DNA of 64,000 bases from Lotus japonicus (taxonomy: Eukaryota; Streptophyta; Magnoliopsida; Fabales; Fabaceae). This document shows positions 46,646 through 58,260 of the stretch, piece by piece (position 1 is the first letter of the stretch; the number at the start of each line of letters is the position of its first letter). The stretch is taken from assembly GCF_012489685.1 (NCBI RefSeq), contig NC_080044.1, positions 82,508,732 through 82,572,731 on the forward strand, given 5' to 3'. A program made the position numbers and the translations under genes. The notes under the pieces are model-generated. The model saw only the letters and a list, made by a program, of their open reading frames with translations, was not told the origin of the DNA and ran no database searches.

Positions 46646-49058
46646 TACTCGAAGCCTCTCAACTTTCTCAATGCTGGGATCCGACGACACTTCTCGTTTT
46701 CCAAAACTATGATTTGCATCCAAAGCTTCCTTCCGAGATTATTACCATTACTTAAAGATTTAGAGGTTGTTTAATGTCTTATGAGTTTTCTTTACAAAAT
46801 AATTATCCTTTTAGTCTTATCGCAAATCCTATAAGTTCTCGGGATCTCCTAATCCCCAAATGACTCCAGAGAATGTCTCGATCCATAAACATCATAACAA
46901 GGCCCGAATCTCATTCGTCCTTTCAAGCTTCCTCAAAACTCTCAAAATAAAATCGGCATGACCTGCCCGCTTTTCTCACCGTTCAGAAACTCAGATTCCA
47001 GTACAGAGCATATTCAATTCATCACAATCAACAACATGTCATATATCGATAAATCGCATCATAAACACTTAGCACTTAGCATATAAAGCATGCACCACAC
47101 ATCCTAGATTACCCACATAACACATAGCATGTAAGTCAATCTCAAAAACATTCAGTAGATGAATCATCTACATTGTCAGCCGAAGCCTCAGAAAACATTT
47201 TCCAATCACACACAATTCCAGTGCATAAACAGTAAACAATGTCGAAACATCAACCCTAAGCATTAACTAGAGATTCAGTGAGAAGCCCTCACCTGTAGAT
47301 TCTCCAGGACGATCTCCTAACACTTGTTCACAATCAAAGGCTTGCTCCTCTGGGAATTCCTCAAAATCACCTTTAGAGCAAAACCACAGAAATACTATCA
47401 GAATCTATCGAAAACTAAACTATCGATACTTACTAAGGTTACTCGAAGTAATCTATACTCTAAGGTACGATAATCTAGCGCGAAAGACAAGTTTTCGGAA
47501 AAGGAAATTTTCCTCCTCCCCCCTAATAGGGCTCGGCCACTTTGTGCAATTATGGGGCTCGATTTTTCTTCGATCAAACTTGGTTCCTATGCTTTCATAA
47601 GCCGTAACTAAGGGTATTCTGAGCTCGAAAAAATTATCGGATCAAAAACTGTCGCAGGGGTATTTTGGTCATGATTTTTAACTTAGGATTTTTCAAAACT
47701 GAAATCCCAAAAATAAAATTTTGCAGGGACGTCACCAACGACGTTTATGACAACTAATCCTACTAGCACTAAGCTAAGGCGATAGTTTTCAGCCTAAAGG
47801 TTGAAGCTTTACACCAAAAACTCCAAAAATGGGTATTTTAGGCTCAAATTGATTCCGGCGGAATTCCGGCGACATAACGGAAAATCTAACCCGGCAGAAG
47901 TGATCTTGGGCGCATAAGGAAGAGGTTTAGAATCAGAAATGAAAGATTCAGGATAGTTTTGCAAAAACCCATAAACTATCCGCTCATAAAACTCTACAGA
48001 AAAGCTATGGAAAAAGCGATCAGAGGTAAGGATTAGCGACTATACCTCGAAGCCTTGAAGTAGCAACTAACGGATCAACGATCAAGCAAACGATGAAGAA
48101 AAACTCTTCTTCCTTCTTCCTTGTTCTTGGCCGCGGTTTTGGGAGAGAAAATGGAGGAGAATTTGTGTTTTTCTTCCTTTCTTTGCTATATATAAAGGTT
48201 GGAAATTCGCGGGAAAATGAAAGTTTCGCGAATCTGATTTTTCCGGCTTCATTCTCCATGAATTAATAGATATGTTTTGGCAAAAGAATTCCAAAACTAT
48301 AAAGAGGTCTCCTTGTATTTTTGGCAACTAAAGCATAGTCGGTATAAAACTATTTTACCCGATAAGTTGCTTTTTGCATCGAATGTCGGAATAGAAAACT
48401 TCCTTCTGAAGAAAGATTGAAATCATCAAGAGAAATGGGTGTATGCGTGTAGAATATTCATTTGAAGCTCTGAATAGAAAAAGTCTTCATTGTCGAGAAA
48501 TTCTAGGGTTTTGAAATACCAGGGATTCGGTTTCGGCAAACTTCCGATGATTGGAATCGGACGTTCGTAGATTCTAGAGTTTCGCCTCGAAACGATTGTG
48601 ATATATGGAAAAAGAGAAGTTCTAACATTTCTCTGAAGATTTTTGGAATTAACTTCCGTCGTGCCTAAAAGTGAAAATTAGCTATATACTAGGGTTTCTG
48701 ACCTAGGTTTAAGCGTAAAACGATCGTGCTATAACTTTTATCGATCTGAATGCAATCCTTGAACTTTTCCTAAACTTTCTCCTTCATAAATATATTTCAT
48801 TTAATAAACTTTCGTTCAGGTTTCCCTTCACATTACATCAACCCTAATCGTGAATAGGAAGTTTATTCACTTAGCATAAGCTTAAAAACTTGGGCCTTAC
48901 ATGCTGCAGGGTTTGGCCCCACTAAAAATGTTAATTATTGCAGTGTATTTTGTTATGGTTTAAATCGCCACCAACATATTTTAAAGCGGTTAAAAACGGG
49001 TATTAGTGCACAAAAGCTGCCATAAATACCGACTCAAATAGATTAATAGATGAAATAG

Positions 49059-50359
49059 GTGTAAATGATCACTTTGGTCCTTGAAAGTGTCAACCGACTT
49101 CACATTCGTCCCTGAATGAATTTTATTCACCTCGCGGTGCCCCAAAGTAGCAAACGTCCGTCACTTTAGTCCTTGACGTTAAAAAACACTAACAGACGTT
49201 AACAAATTCCTTTTTTTATTTTTTTACCTGGAAATCATTAATTTAAATTTAGAAAAAACAAATTAATCAAAAAATTGATTAATAAAACACAAAATCCTAA
49301 TCTCCTTCTCATCTTCTTCAGCTTACTTCTTTTTTCTTCATCTTCTTCTTCAATCCTTTCATCACCAACTTCACCATATCAGCACGTTTAAAAAAACTTT
49401 CATCCTATCATCTTCATCAGATCATTATCCTCTCTCATCATCTTCACCCAAATTCAGAACCCTTTATCCTCAACTCTTCATCTTCATCCTCAACTTTGTT
49501 TATGTTCCCTCCCTCTCACCTGTTTATGTCTCTGCATCTCTATTTCTCTCTCACCACCTAAACCCCCCAAAACCCACGCTTCTGCACCACTAAAGTTCAC
49601 ACCTTTCAGACAAAATCAACAATTGCAGGTGGATTTATGTTCAAAATCACATAGGCATAATGTACAAGGACATTCCCACACATTTCTCTCTCTCTCTCAC
49701 TCTCGATCTGGGACCAGTTGTTCTGGGTTTATGTTTGAGTCTGGGTTTCACCTTCAAACCCAGATGAAACCTTGAAACTCAGATCTCAGAACCAGATATA
49801 CACCGTAACGCATTTTGGTTGAAGTTGAGAGGAGGATGGAGGAGAGGACGAGTGAGTATCGGGTGGAGCGCATGTAAGGGGAGGTGAGGCCGGAGGAAGG
49901 AGTCGTCGGTGGCGGAGGATGATGGGTCACTCACTCCTCACACTCTTCTGTTTACCCCCGTCTCCTCTTGACTTGCTCTTCTTGTTATTTTCATGGCTTA
50001 AAAGCTGAATATTATTACCCATAAGGCATAATATTGTTGATTATTTATGGGTTGAAAGAGGTATGGGGTGATTGGAGGTGGGGGAGGAGAAGAAATGGTT
50101 AAGAAGGAGATTTTGAATCTTAATTGTACTTTTCTATTTTAATTTATTAGATTTTTAGTTCGATTGTTATTCTAATTTAATTAAATGATTTTTCAATTTT
50201 AAAAAACGGAATTTGTTAACCTCTGTTAGTGTTTTTTAACGTCAAGGACTAAAGTGACAGAAATTTGCCACTTTGAGGGACCGCGAGATGAATAAAATTC
50301 ATTCAGGGACGAATGTGAAGCCGGTTGACACTTTCAAGGACCAAAGTGACCATTTACCC
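49059..50359. mobile_element. Mutator-like element (non-autonomous), 1.3 kb
   Basis: Inverted ends of about 152 bp (49059-49210 and 50208-50359) share CACTTTGGTCCTTGAAAGTG and GACGTTAAAAAACACTAACA. A 10-bp duplication GATGAAATAG flanks it (49049-49058 and 50360-50369). Long inverted ends plus a 9-11-bp duplication define MULEs. The interior has no transposase. It is CT-rich, then has a GC-rich purine stretch near 49830-49930 that might be captured host DNA. Confidence 0.88.
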
Positions 50360-50369
50360 GATGAAATAG

Positions 50370-50779
50370 ATTAGTCTCATTAAATAGTCTATTCCATCTC
50401 TGTCCATTAAATAGATTAGTCTGATGCCTTAAATTGTTTCAAGTAGACAAAACCTACTTGAACAAGGATTTATGTGAGAGAATTAAAATGCAAAATAAGT
50501 GGACACAATGATTAATATTAATTACCAACTTTGAAAAATGAATAATTAGTTTACCAAATAATAAATAATTGAACCACTTTGCATAAAAAAAAAAAAATTG
50601 AACCACCACGCGTGAAGCGTGATGCACGGAAAAGGAAAAGCTGAGACAAGGGTGAGTAGGTAATAATTCAATACGCAACGCCGAAGGCACAGTACTTGTT
50701 GTTCTTCTTCTTGTTAATTGCAAAAAACCAGATCTAGATCTAGTCTGAGAGCTCATCATCTTCTTCTTCTGCTGCTGCT
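50370..50779. promoter_or_regulatory. TNL2 upstream region
   Basis: The last 180 bases resemble the TNL1 upstream sequence (ACCACGCG...AAGCGTGA at 50606 and 35749; GAGACAAG). The duplicated block therefore included promoter DNA. The leader ATG used by TNL3 is lost here. Confidence 0.5.
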
Positions 50780-53700
50780 ATGGCTCTTCCTCCTGCTCCT
50801 CCTACAAAATATGATGTGTTTTTGAGCTTTAGAGGGGAAGACACACGTACATGCTGCACTTTGCAGGAAAAAGATCAAAACGTTCATAGATTACAAAATT
50901 GACAGAGGCAATGAGATCTCAGATGAGCTCTACAAAGGAATTGAAGAATCCAGAATTTACGTCATCATTTTCTCTGAAAACTATGCTTCTTCTTCCTGGT
51001 GTTTGAAGGAACTTGTGAAGATTTGGGAATGCAAGGTGAGATACTATGATCAAAGGCATATAATACCGATTTTCTACAATGTGGAACCAGCAACTGTTAG
51101 GTATCAGGAAGGGAGTTATGAAAGTGCTTTCGCTGACCATATCAAACAAAAGTGGTATGACGAGGAAGAAATAAACAAGTGGAAGCTTGCTCTAACCCAT
51201 TCAGCTGGACTCAAAGGCACGGGTGTAGATGACAAGAGGTGACTAATTTTGGCCTTGATTAAACTTAGAGTTAATATTGCACTTTTAATCAATTTTAATA
51301 TATTATTTACATATTATTAAAATATTTTAGGATAATGATGAGTTAGGGAAATGATATAAACTTGAAGGTTTAAAAGTTAAATAACTCAATATTTCCAATT
51401 CATTCATTTGTATGAATATTTTTGTATGTTATAGTTTGATTTTTGTATCTGAATATTGTTTTGCTTACTATCAGAACGGTTTTGGTGTGTATAGTATTGT
51501 TGTGATCTCTATTTTACAAATTAAAAGCAACAAATATGACATCATTATATTTCCCTACCAAATGTTGTTCGATTCTTCATTCATATCGTAGAATGGAAGA
51601 CTAATGTTTTAGTTACTTTTATATATTCCAGCCCAGAAACCAAGGTTCTTCGTAGTATTGTGGAAAATATTTTAAGTAAATTGAATCGTTCTTTTCCAAG
51701 TGATACTCAAGGAATGGTTGGAATTGAGAAGCATATGACACAAATCGAGTCCTTGTTGCATCTTGAGTCAGCAGGTGTTCGGATCATAGGAATTTGGGGC
51801 ATGGGAGGAATAGGTAAATCTACACTGGCTCAGGCAGTACATAACAAACTGGCATCCCAATTCAGTTCCAGATGCTTGATTGTGAATGCTCAGCAAGAAA
51901 TAGACAGAGATGGAATAGACTCTCTACGTAAAAAATACTTATCAAAACTTCTAGGGGAAGATATTCAGTCAAATGGATTAAATTATGCAATTGAAAGGGT
52001 CAAACGGGAAAAGGTTCTCCTTATTCTTGATGACGTCAAAAATTCGAGTCAAATTCAAGAATTAATTGGGGGTGTGGAAACTTCGGCCAGGGCAGTAGAA
52101 TCATTGTGACTAGCAGAGACATGCAGGTGTTTAGGAATGCTGGAGCTGATGAAACATATGAAGTCAAGAAGATGGATTACCAAGATTCTCTACAGCTCTT
52201 CAGTTTAAATTCCTTTAAACAAATCTTTCCCGTGAAGAGTTATGCAGACTTGGTAGAAAAGGTATTACAATATGCTCAAGGGGTTCCATTAGCTCTCAAA
52301 GTTTTAGGCTCACTGCTTTGTGGTCAAGAGATGAAAACATGGGAAGATGAGTTGGAAAAGTTGAAAGTGCTTCCCAATGTTGATATTTTTAATGTGTTGA
52401 TATTAAGTTACGAGGGCTTGGACCGTTTGCAGAAGGACATATTTCTTGACATAGCTTGCTTTCATGCAGGCAGTTTTGTGAATAGAGTAGTGGAATTGCT
52501 AGATAGTTGTGGTTTCAAGGCTGAAAGTGCAATGAGATTCCTCAAAGATAGGTGCCTTATATCTATTTTGGGAGATCGAGTCATGGTGCATGATCTAATA
52601 CTGGAAATGGGAAAAGAAATTGTTTGTCGACAATGTGTCCATGATCCTAGAGAACGCAGTCGTTTATGGAACCACACTGAAATTTGCAAGGTTTTAAAAA
52701 TGAAGAAGGTATATTCTTCTGCACCTCAAGCCCCATTTGATAACACATACTCTTGGATTTACTTCTCACATACTACAAAGCACTTAACAGTTATTAAATT
52801 TCCTACAACTACATCAATCATTTCATGTTTATTTGTCTCTAATTCATTTTGCTTACTTTCAGGGGAAAGCTGCAATCCATTGTATATTCCTCGACATCAG
52901 CCAAATACAAAATGTTAAAGTACATCGAAAATTTTTCAATAGCATGCATAATCTGAGAATGCTTTATTTTCATAAGCATTATTCTTTGCCGAATGGTTTA
53001 GAAAGTGAACCACATTTTGTCATTCCTAAAGTTCTTGAAAGTCTTTCTGATAGTTTAAAAGTTCTTCATTGGGATGAATTTCCTCAAAGATCTTTGCCGC
53101 TGGACTTTTGCCCAGAAAATCTTGTTGAACTTCGTATGCGCCATATCCATCTTGAACAATTTTGGGAGAACGATCAGGTACTTCAAGCTTTATGTTATGT
53201 TGCTTTGTATTTTTGTTAGGAATAGTCTTTGATTTTCAATCTTGTCAGTGTGGAATTGAATGCTATAAATTAGTTCTCCATGCTTGTAGTTTGTATAACA
53301 ATATAGTACTCTTGTTCTTTTTGCAATCTGTATAGGTTTACATTTTTATGTCACCTAATCAATTACTTTTCACATCAGGAATTACCAAATTTGAAAAGGC
53401 TCGATCTTAGTAATTCTTGGAAACTGATTCGAATACCAGACCTTTCTAAGTCTCCAAATATTGAAGAAATAATTCTCTCTAGTTGTGAATCCCTTACAAG
53501 CCTTCCAATCGACCTTTGTAAGTTGAAATCGCTTAGAAGACTTGATCTGAATTGTTGCAAAAATTTGGAAAAATTCCCTGAAATCATGGAGACAATGGAA
53601 CATTTAGCTGTGCTTATCTTAGGCGAAACATCAATTCAAGCACTACCTGCATCCTTGCACCTTTTGGTGGGGCTTGGAGAATTGAGCTTGATGTTTTGCT

Positions 53701-54665
53701 CAAAGCTTGAGATTATTCCAAACAGCATTTGTAATCTAAAGCTTCTCTCTAAGCTTGACTGTTCAGGCTGTGGTAAATTAACAGGAATACCAGATGACAT
53801 AGGTCGCATGCTATCATTAAGGAAATTGTCACTGCAAGGCACCAAAATCGTGAACCTTCCAGATAGTATTGCTCATCTTTCAAGCTTGGAATCACTTAAT
53901 GTAAGTGATTGCAAAAAGCTTGTCTTTATCCCACAACTTCCACCATTTTTGAAAGAGTTATTGGCATTTGATTGCCCATCCATAACAAGAGTGGTGCCAA
54001 ACCCATCAGATACCAAAGAGGGTACCTTCGAATTTCATTTAACCAATAATGATGAACAGGATCTAAGGGCTCATGGTGATGTTGTGGCCGATGCAAGGAA
54101 TAGGATCATTGAGGATGCATCTAGGTTTGTGTACTATTGCTTTCCAGGGAGTGCAGTTCCTGATTGGTTCTCTTATCGTGGCGCGGGAAATTCAGTAACT
54201 GTGGATTAAGATCTTCTAAGTTTGTGCAATGATAACAGGCTCACTGGTTTTGCAATTTGTGTTGTTCTGCAAGAAGATATAAAATGTGATTATTTTAGAT
54301 GCAGGTTAACATTTGAATATGATGGTCGCACACACATCCTTCTAGACGATGACCGGCTAAACGACTCTTTCTCTTACAGTGGTCGTCAAATGGGACATAT
54401 GGTGCGAGATCACACATTCCTATGGAAATATTACTTAATGGACCCTACAAGCATCTACAGAGTGATCTATAGTTTCCACAAATTCACTTTTGAGATCAGC
54501 AAGTATATGTCACACCGTCAAGAAATTCTCGAGGTTAAAGAGTGCGGAATACGCCCTCTGTATACCAAAGAACAAGATGTTTTTGGTGACCTTGTTGACT
54601 CTTCAAGTGTCTCTGAGTTTCAAATAATGGCTTGGATGAAACGTAGTGGGAGAGAGAGCCTGTAA
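50780..54665 (+). pseudogene. TNL2: TIR-NB-LRR pseudogene with three disabling lesions
   Basis: Exons by homology: 50780-51238 (TIR), 51632-52708 (NB-ARC), 52863-53177 (linker), 53379-54665 (LRR and jelly-roll). It starts MALPPAPPTKYDVFLSFRGE. Lesion 1 is a 20-bp loss in the TIR near 50850, after GEDTR, shifting the frame. Lesion 2 is a 1-base loss near 52070 in the LIGGHGNFGQ segment of NB-ARC. Lesion 3 is an AAA-to-TAA change at 54207-54209 inside the jelly-roll domain (NSVTVD|stop), after which the same frame stays open to 54665. P-loop GMGGIGKST, FLDIACF and VHD are readable. The LRR is shorter than in TNL3 by a large in-frame deletion, joining CSKLEIIP straight to NSICNLKLL. No full-length product is possible. 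Confidence 0.92.
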
Positions 54666-55384
54666 GGTGAAGCATGCTTTCATATGGTTTTGCTGTGAAC
54701 CACAACCATATCCCGATAAAATCGAAAAAAGTTTTTGCTCGGTGAACCTGAAACAGCTAATGATAAGATGTTATTTGTCATTGATCTTGGTTTGGGTATG
54801 TTGTGCTTCCAAGCCAGGTGACTTCCTTTTAACTTTTTGTTTTTCTTTCTGTATTAACTTTAATAGGTGATTTCATTAAATTCATTTGGATTTGGTGGAC
54901 ACCCCACAACTCTGTTGTGTTATTAACTTTGGTGTTTTCAAACTAATATGGAGGTGCCGAGTCTGATATGTATATTAATCCATGAACAAATTGGGGTAAT
55001 GACACATTTTCTGCAACATGTATTCTGTGTTAATGAATGATGTTTTGATTCTGTATTTTTGTTAGATTTGTGCTATTTTTTGTTTAAAATTTGAAACCCA
55101 ACTCAAACTATGGATTCCATACTATTTTTCATTTTTTGCAAAACTGCTGCTGCAGGGATTGACGATGTAAAGATAGAGAGGGGGATAAATAGAGAAAGAA
55201 AAAAGTTTCCCCTGTTGTTTGTATTTTTGGTCAACATTTTGATTGATTTTGGATTATTAATTAAATTTGTGATATTGAACGGTGAGTTGTCTACACTTCT
55301 TATGAGTAATTTTTTCTACATTCCAGTACTTTTTTTTTTGAAATTGACTGCAAATAACATTAGTTCAAAACGGGCGATGACGCC
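54666..55384. other. TNL2 3' flank
   Basis: Up to about 54920 it matches the repeated TNL1 3' flank (GATCTTGGTTT, GTTGTGCTTCCAAGCC). The rest is AT-rich with no gene. Unlike the flanks of TNL1 and TNL3, I find no eS7 remnant here. Confidence 0.55.
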
Positions 55385-55700
55385 AATACATCATTGATCA
55401 TCAAGTGATCCGCAACATAAGGAACCTCCTCCACCCAAACAGAGTTGGGGAAATCAGAAGCATTCATCGCTAAAAAGTCTGCAACATAATTACCAGTACG
55501 TCTTACAAAAGTCAAATAAAAAAAAACTAAAAGCAAAAAGAAAAAAGCGACAATCGCGAACAATAGCATCTAAATAGGATAAACCATGTTTCCCTTTCTT
55601 CCACCAAGTAAAGAGCTAAAGACAATCCGTCTCAAAGCACACCGAACGAAAGCCAAAATCCACAACTAAGTGCATCGCCCAACGGAGACAAGAGGCTTTT
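55385..55700 (-). pseudogene. RNase H (RVT_3 type) fragment of a non-LTR retroelement
   Basis: Minus-strand peptides in two frames read RWAMHLVVDFGFRSVCFETD, WWKKGKHGLSYLDAIVRDC and then VRRTGNYVADFLAMNASDFP, WVEEVPYVADHL. These are the core of the RNase H-like domain of plant LINE-derived proteins, with the D of ETDC and of VADFLA. A frame change and an AT-rich insertion separate the halves. No reverse transcriptase is nearby. Confidence 0.75.
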
Positions 55701-55720
55701 CAAGCAAAGGGGAGATAACA

Positions 55721-57049
55721 TTCATGTACTATTTATGAATCCATTGTGTTTTAGTTAGGATTTAGAGATCACATTTAATGATAAGAGAAGTATACATTAT
55801 CTATTCAAGGTTGGATCTGTTATAAATTTATCTACTTTTAGCCCACGGGATAGAAAAGCTATGGTCATATTTGGAATTTCTTAAATTTAACAATATTTTT
55901 TTAGACTTAATTTCAAAATTTTTGTGAAAAACTCTGTGTGCATGACACAGGTGATGTTATCAGTGTTGTCTTGGAACCCTCTGAAGAAGAACCAAAACAC
56001 TCAATGTCGTGAGTTTTCATGAAACCGTAGAGAGAATGTGTGACGGATGGGACAAACGGAACAAGCGAACGAACCTGAAAACGAGGGTGCGATTCAAAGG
56101 TTTTCCGTTGGTTCCTACGATTGCCTGAAACCCCAAATAAAAATCAGGAATTCCAAAAGTTAAAATTTAAATTTAAATTCAAGGTGAATTTAGAAGAAGG
56201 GTGCATTGACGCACGAGCTGCATGTAAGAAGAGTGTTTGAGGCGAGAGTTGGATTCTAAAGTGTTGAGAAGAATATTTAGTTTAATTGATTTTGAAAAAT
56301 ATGGAATATTTTTAAATATACATTAAAAAAGTCTGACTGGACTATTTGTTTTTTAAAAAACTTAAAATCTTGCAAATGTATTTAAACCTTTGAAACGTGC
56401 AGGTAAGATGGAAGTATTGAACACAAACTATAACTCTAAATTGTTGATGAATTTAGACATACTGCGGTTCAAGACCTAAAGAGAAGGTATCTATTTAAAT
56501 TAAATGGAAAAAAACTTGAATTAAAATTTTAAGTGTTGTAAATGAAATTCCTTTATCATTTACACGTTCATATTTAACCTGGTATCTCATAAAAAATCCT
56601 GATGGAAATTCTGCCACATTGGCTAAAATACCTGCTGCGTCAATGTACACATTGAGCAATGATGTGTTGAATGAATCAGTTTACAAGACAATTGTACAGT
56701 TAAAAAACTGCAATGAGGTATATATGTATGATTATCTTTGACTTATAATTGCATCATACATTTTTTATTTTTACAACACAGTTTACTTTTGCGAAATTTT
56801 TGCAATAAATATTGTTCATATTTAAAAAAATAATTATATCTGAATATTTTATCCCTTAAATAAATTAATTTTTTTGAAAATTAATTTAAAAAAGATTTAT
56901 AACAAATTCAAAATATAGTACAAGAAAAGACCCTATTAATTTTACCATTTCCAGCAAGAATATATATTTAAGGATTAGATTCCAATTTCATATGTTTTCC
57001 TATTTCAAACACTCATTATGACTTAATACTTTATCCCTTCAGGATAGTT
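55721..57049. other. Spacer without recognisable genes
   Basis: AT-rich DNA between the RNase H fragment and the kinase pseudogene. Frames are short and no splice-consistent exons were recognised. Confidence 0.5.
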
Positions 57050-57064
57050 ATTTTGTGACCTACG

Positions 57065-57512
57065 AAATTGTGAAGGACATTGACGATGTTGCGGTGGCAG
57101 AGCTTGCTGACCGTTTCCATATCCGCCGCGAACTCACGGAAGCCTTGGAAGGCGTCGGGGGAGAGCTTCTTGACGGCGATGACGGTGTCGGTGGAGAGGC
57201 GGGCTTTTTAGACCAAGCCAAAGCTGTCGTCGCCGACGATTAGGCACGGGGAGAAATTTTCAGTGGCGCGGGAGAGTTCTTTCCATGGAGATCTTGAGGT
57301 TCGGGTTTTCAGGACCAGCTGACGTCGAATATGGAGAAGGAGGTGCTGGAGTTGGTGTTTCTGAGGGGTCGAGATTGGATATGCCTGCTGCGGCGGGTTC
57401 GAGATTTGGTGGTTTTGCGGTGCTGGCAGAAGAGGATGGCAACAACGAGGAGGAGAGTGACGATGAAGAAGCTGCCGATGGCGGCAAAGACGGCTTGGAT
57501 GCCGCAGTCCAT
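57065..57512 (-). pseudogene. Receptor-like kinase pseudogene, 5' end only
   Basis: On the minus strand an ATG at 57512 starts MDCGIQAVFAAIGSFFIVTL, a single membrane segment followed by a basic stop-transfer (FCQHRKTTKSRTRRS). After a frame change come the juxtamembrane and kinase start: an ELSRATENFSP equivalent broken by one inserted base, then IVGDDSFGLV, a TAA where Tyr is expected, and VIAVKKLSPDAFQGFREFAA with the ATP-binding Lys, to HRNIV. Homology stops near 57070. Local GC content is clearly higher than the surroundings. At least two frame changes and one stop codon make it dead. Confidence 0.82.
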
Positions 57513-57884
57513 GGTGGGAAGAGAGAAAAAGAGGTTCTTAGAGAATGAGAGAGAAATGATTGAGTGTAAGAATAGAATGGAAGGTGAGTGAGTGATTTTT
57601 CGTGGAATGTGCGTGTGGTGGGAAATAAGACTTGACGCGTCAACGGAATTATAATAAGATTTTGAGTTGAAAAGATGACTAAAATTAATTTTAAAAATCT
57701 TATATTATATCATAATTAAATAAGAAAAAAAGTGACGGTAGATTAAAACACATTGTACTTCTTAAAAAAACACACAATGTTCAAAACACATATATTTAAA
57801 ACAATAGTTCAGATGTATTTACTCAAAAGATAAAAAAAAACATTGTACCACACAACATTTAGATTTACAATTTAATTAAATAAA

Positions 57885-58091
57885 AGTTACCCGTGCAGGA
57901 CACGGGTTAATAAAACATTCACAAATATTACTAAAAAAAGAGAAATTGAAAACAAAATCTTAATTTTTTTTAATGGAGATTTAATATTGGAAAACATGTA
58001 GATAATATTTTTTTAATGTAGATTTAATATTGAAAAACATGCAGATTTAATATTGAAAAACAAAATTTGTATATTAGATAGATATATAGAT
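57885..58091 (-). repeat. Short Helitron-like remnant upstream of TNL3
   Basis: A GC-rich hairpin, ACCCGTGCAGGACACGGGT (57890-57908), lies in AT-rich DNA. On the minus strand a TCTATATATCTATCTAATAT start near 58091 precedes it. The order matches a roughly 200-bp non-autonomous Helitron, but CTAG after the hairpin is absent, so the end is degraded or the call is wrong. Confidence 0.35.
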
Positions 58092-58260
58092 TATCTTATT
58101 TTCAATTTTAGGGCTATTTGAGTAATTTCCTGCGATTAGGGTTTTAGGATTTTTTATTTGAACAGTTGTTGTTTCTTTTGGAATTGAGTTTTTGAGTTTC
58201 CGAAGGCACACTTGTTGTTGTTCTTGTTAATTGCAAAAAACCAGTTCTAGTTTGATTCCA

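Larger units (their letters stand above)
44936..48901. mobile_element. Solo LTR, 3.97 kb, with 5-bp target duplication
   Basis: Starts TGTAACACCCCGATTTCGGT and ends AACTTGGGCCTTACA, so the ends are TG...CA and TGTAA/TTACA are inverted. The flanks TGCTG (44931-44935) and TGCTG (48902-48906) form a 5-bp target duplication. No gag-pol coding sequence, primer-binding site or second LTR is present, so this is a single LTR left by recombination. LTRs this long are known in some plant Ty3/gypsy lineages. The lineage is not assigned. A TATATATAAAGG box lies at about 48186 if transcription runs on the plus strand. Several weak minus-strand frames here are not genes. Confidence 0.82.

Noticed and set aside
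44936..48901. Full-length non-autonomous retrotransposon instead of a solo LTR
   Set aside because: No internal direct repeat at the two ends and no primer-binding site after the first TG boundary, so one LTR fits better.
57055..57591. Plus-strand acidic and basic frames
   Set aside because: Antisense to the GC-rich receptor-kinase pseudogene.
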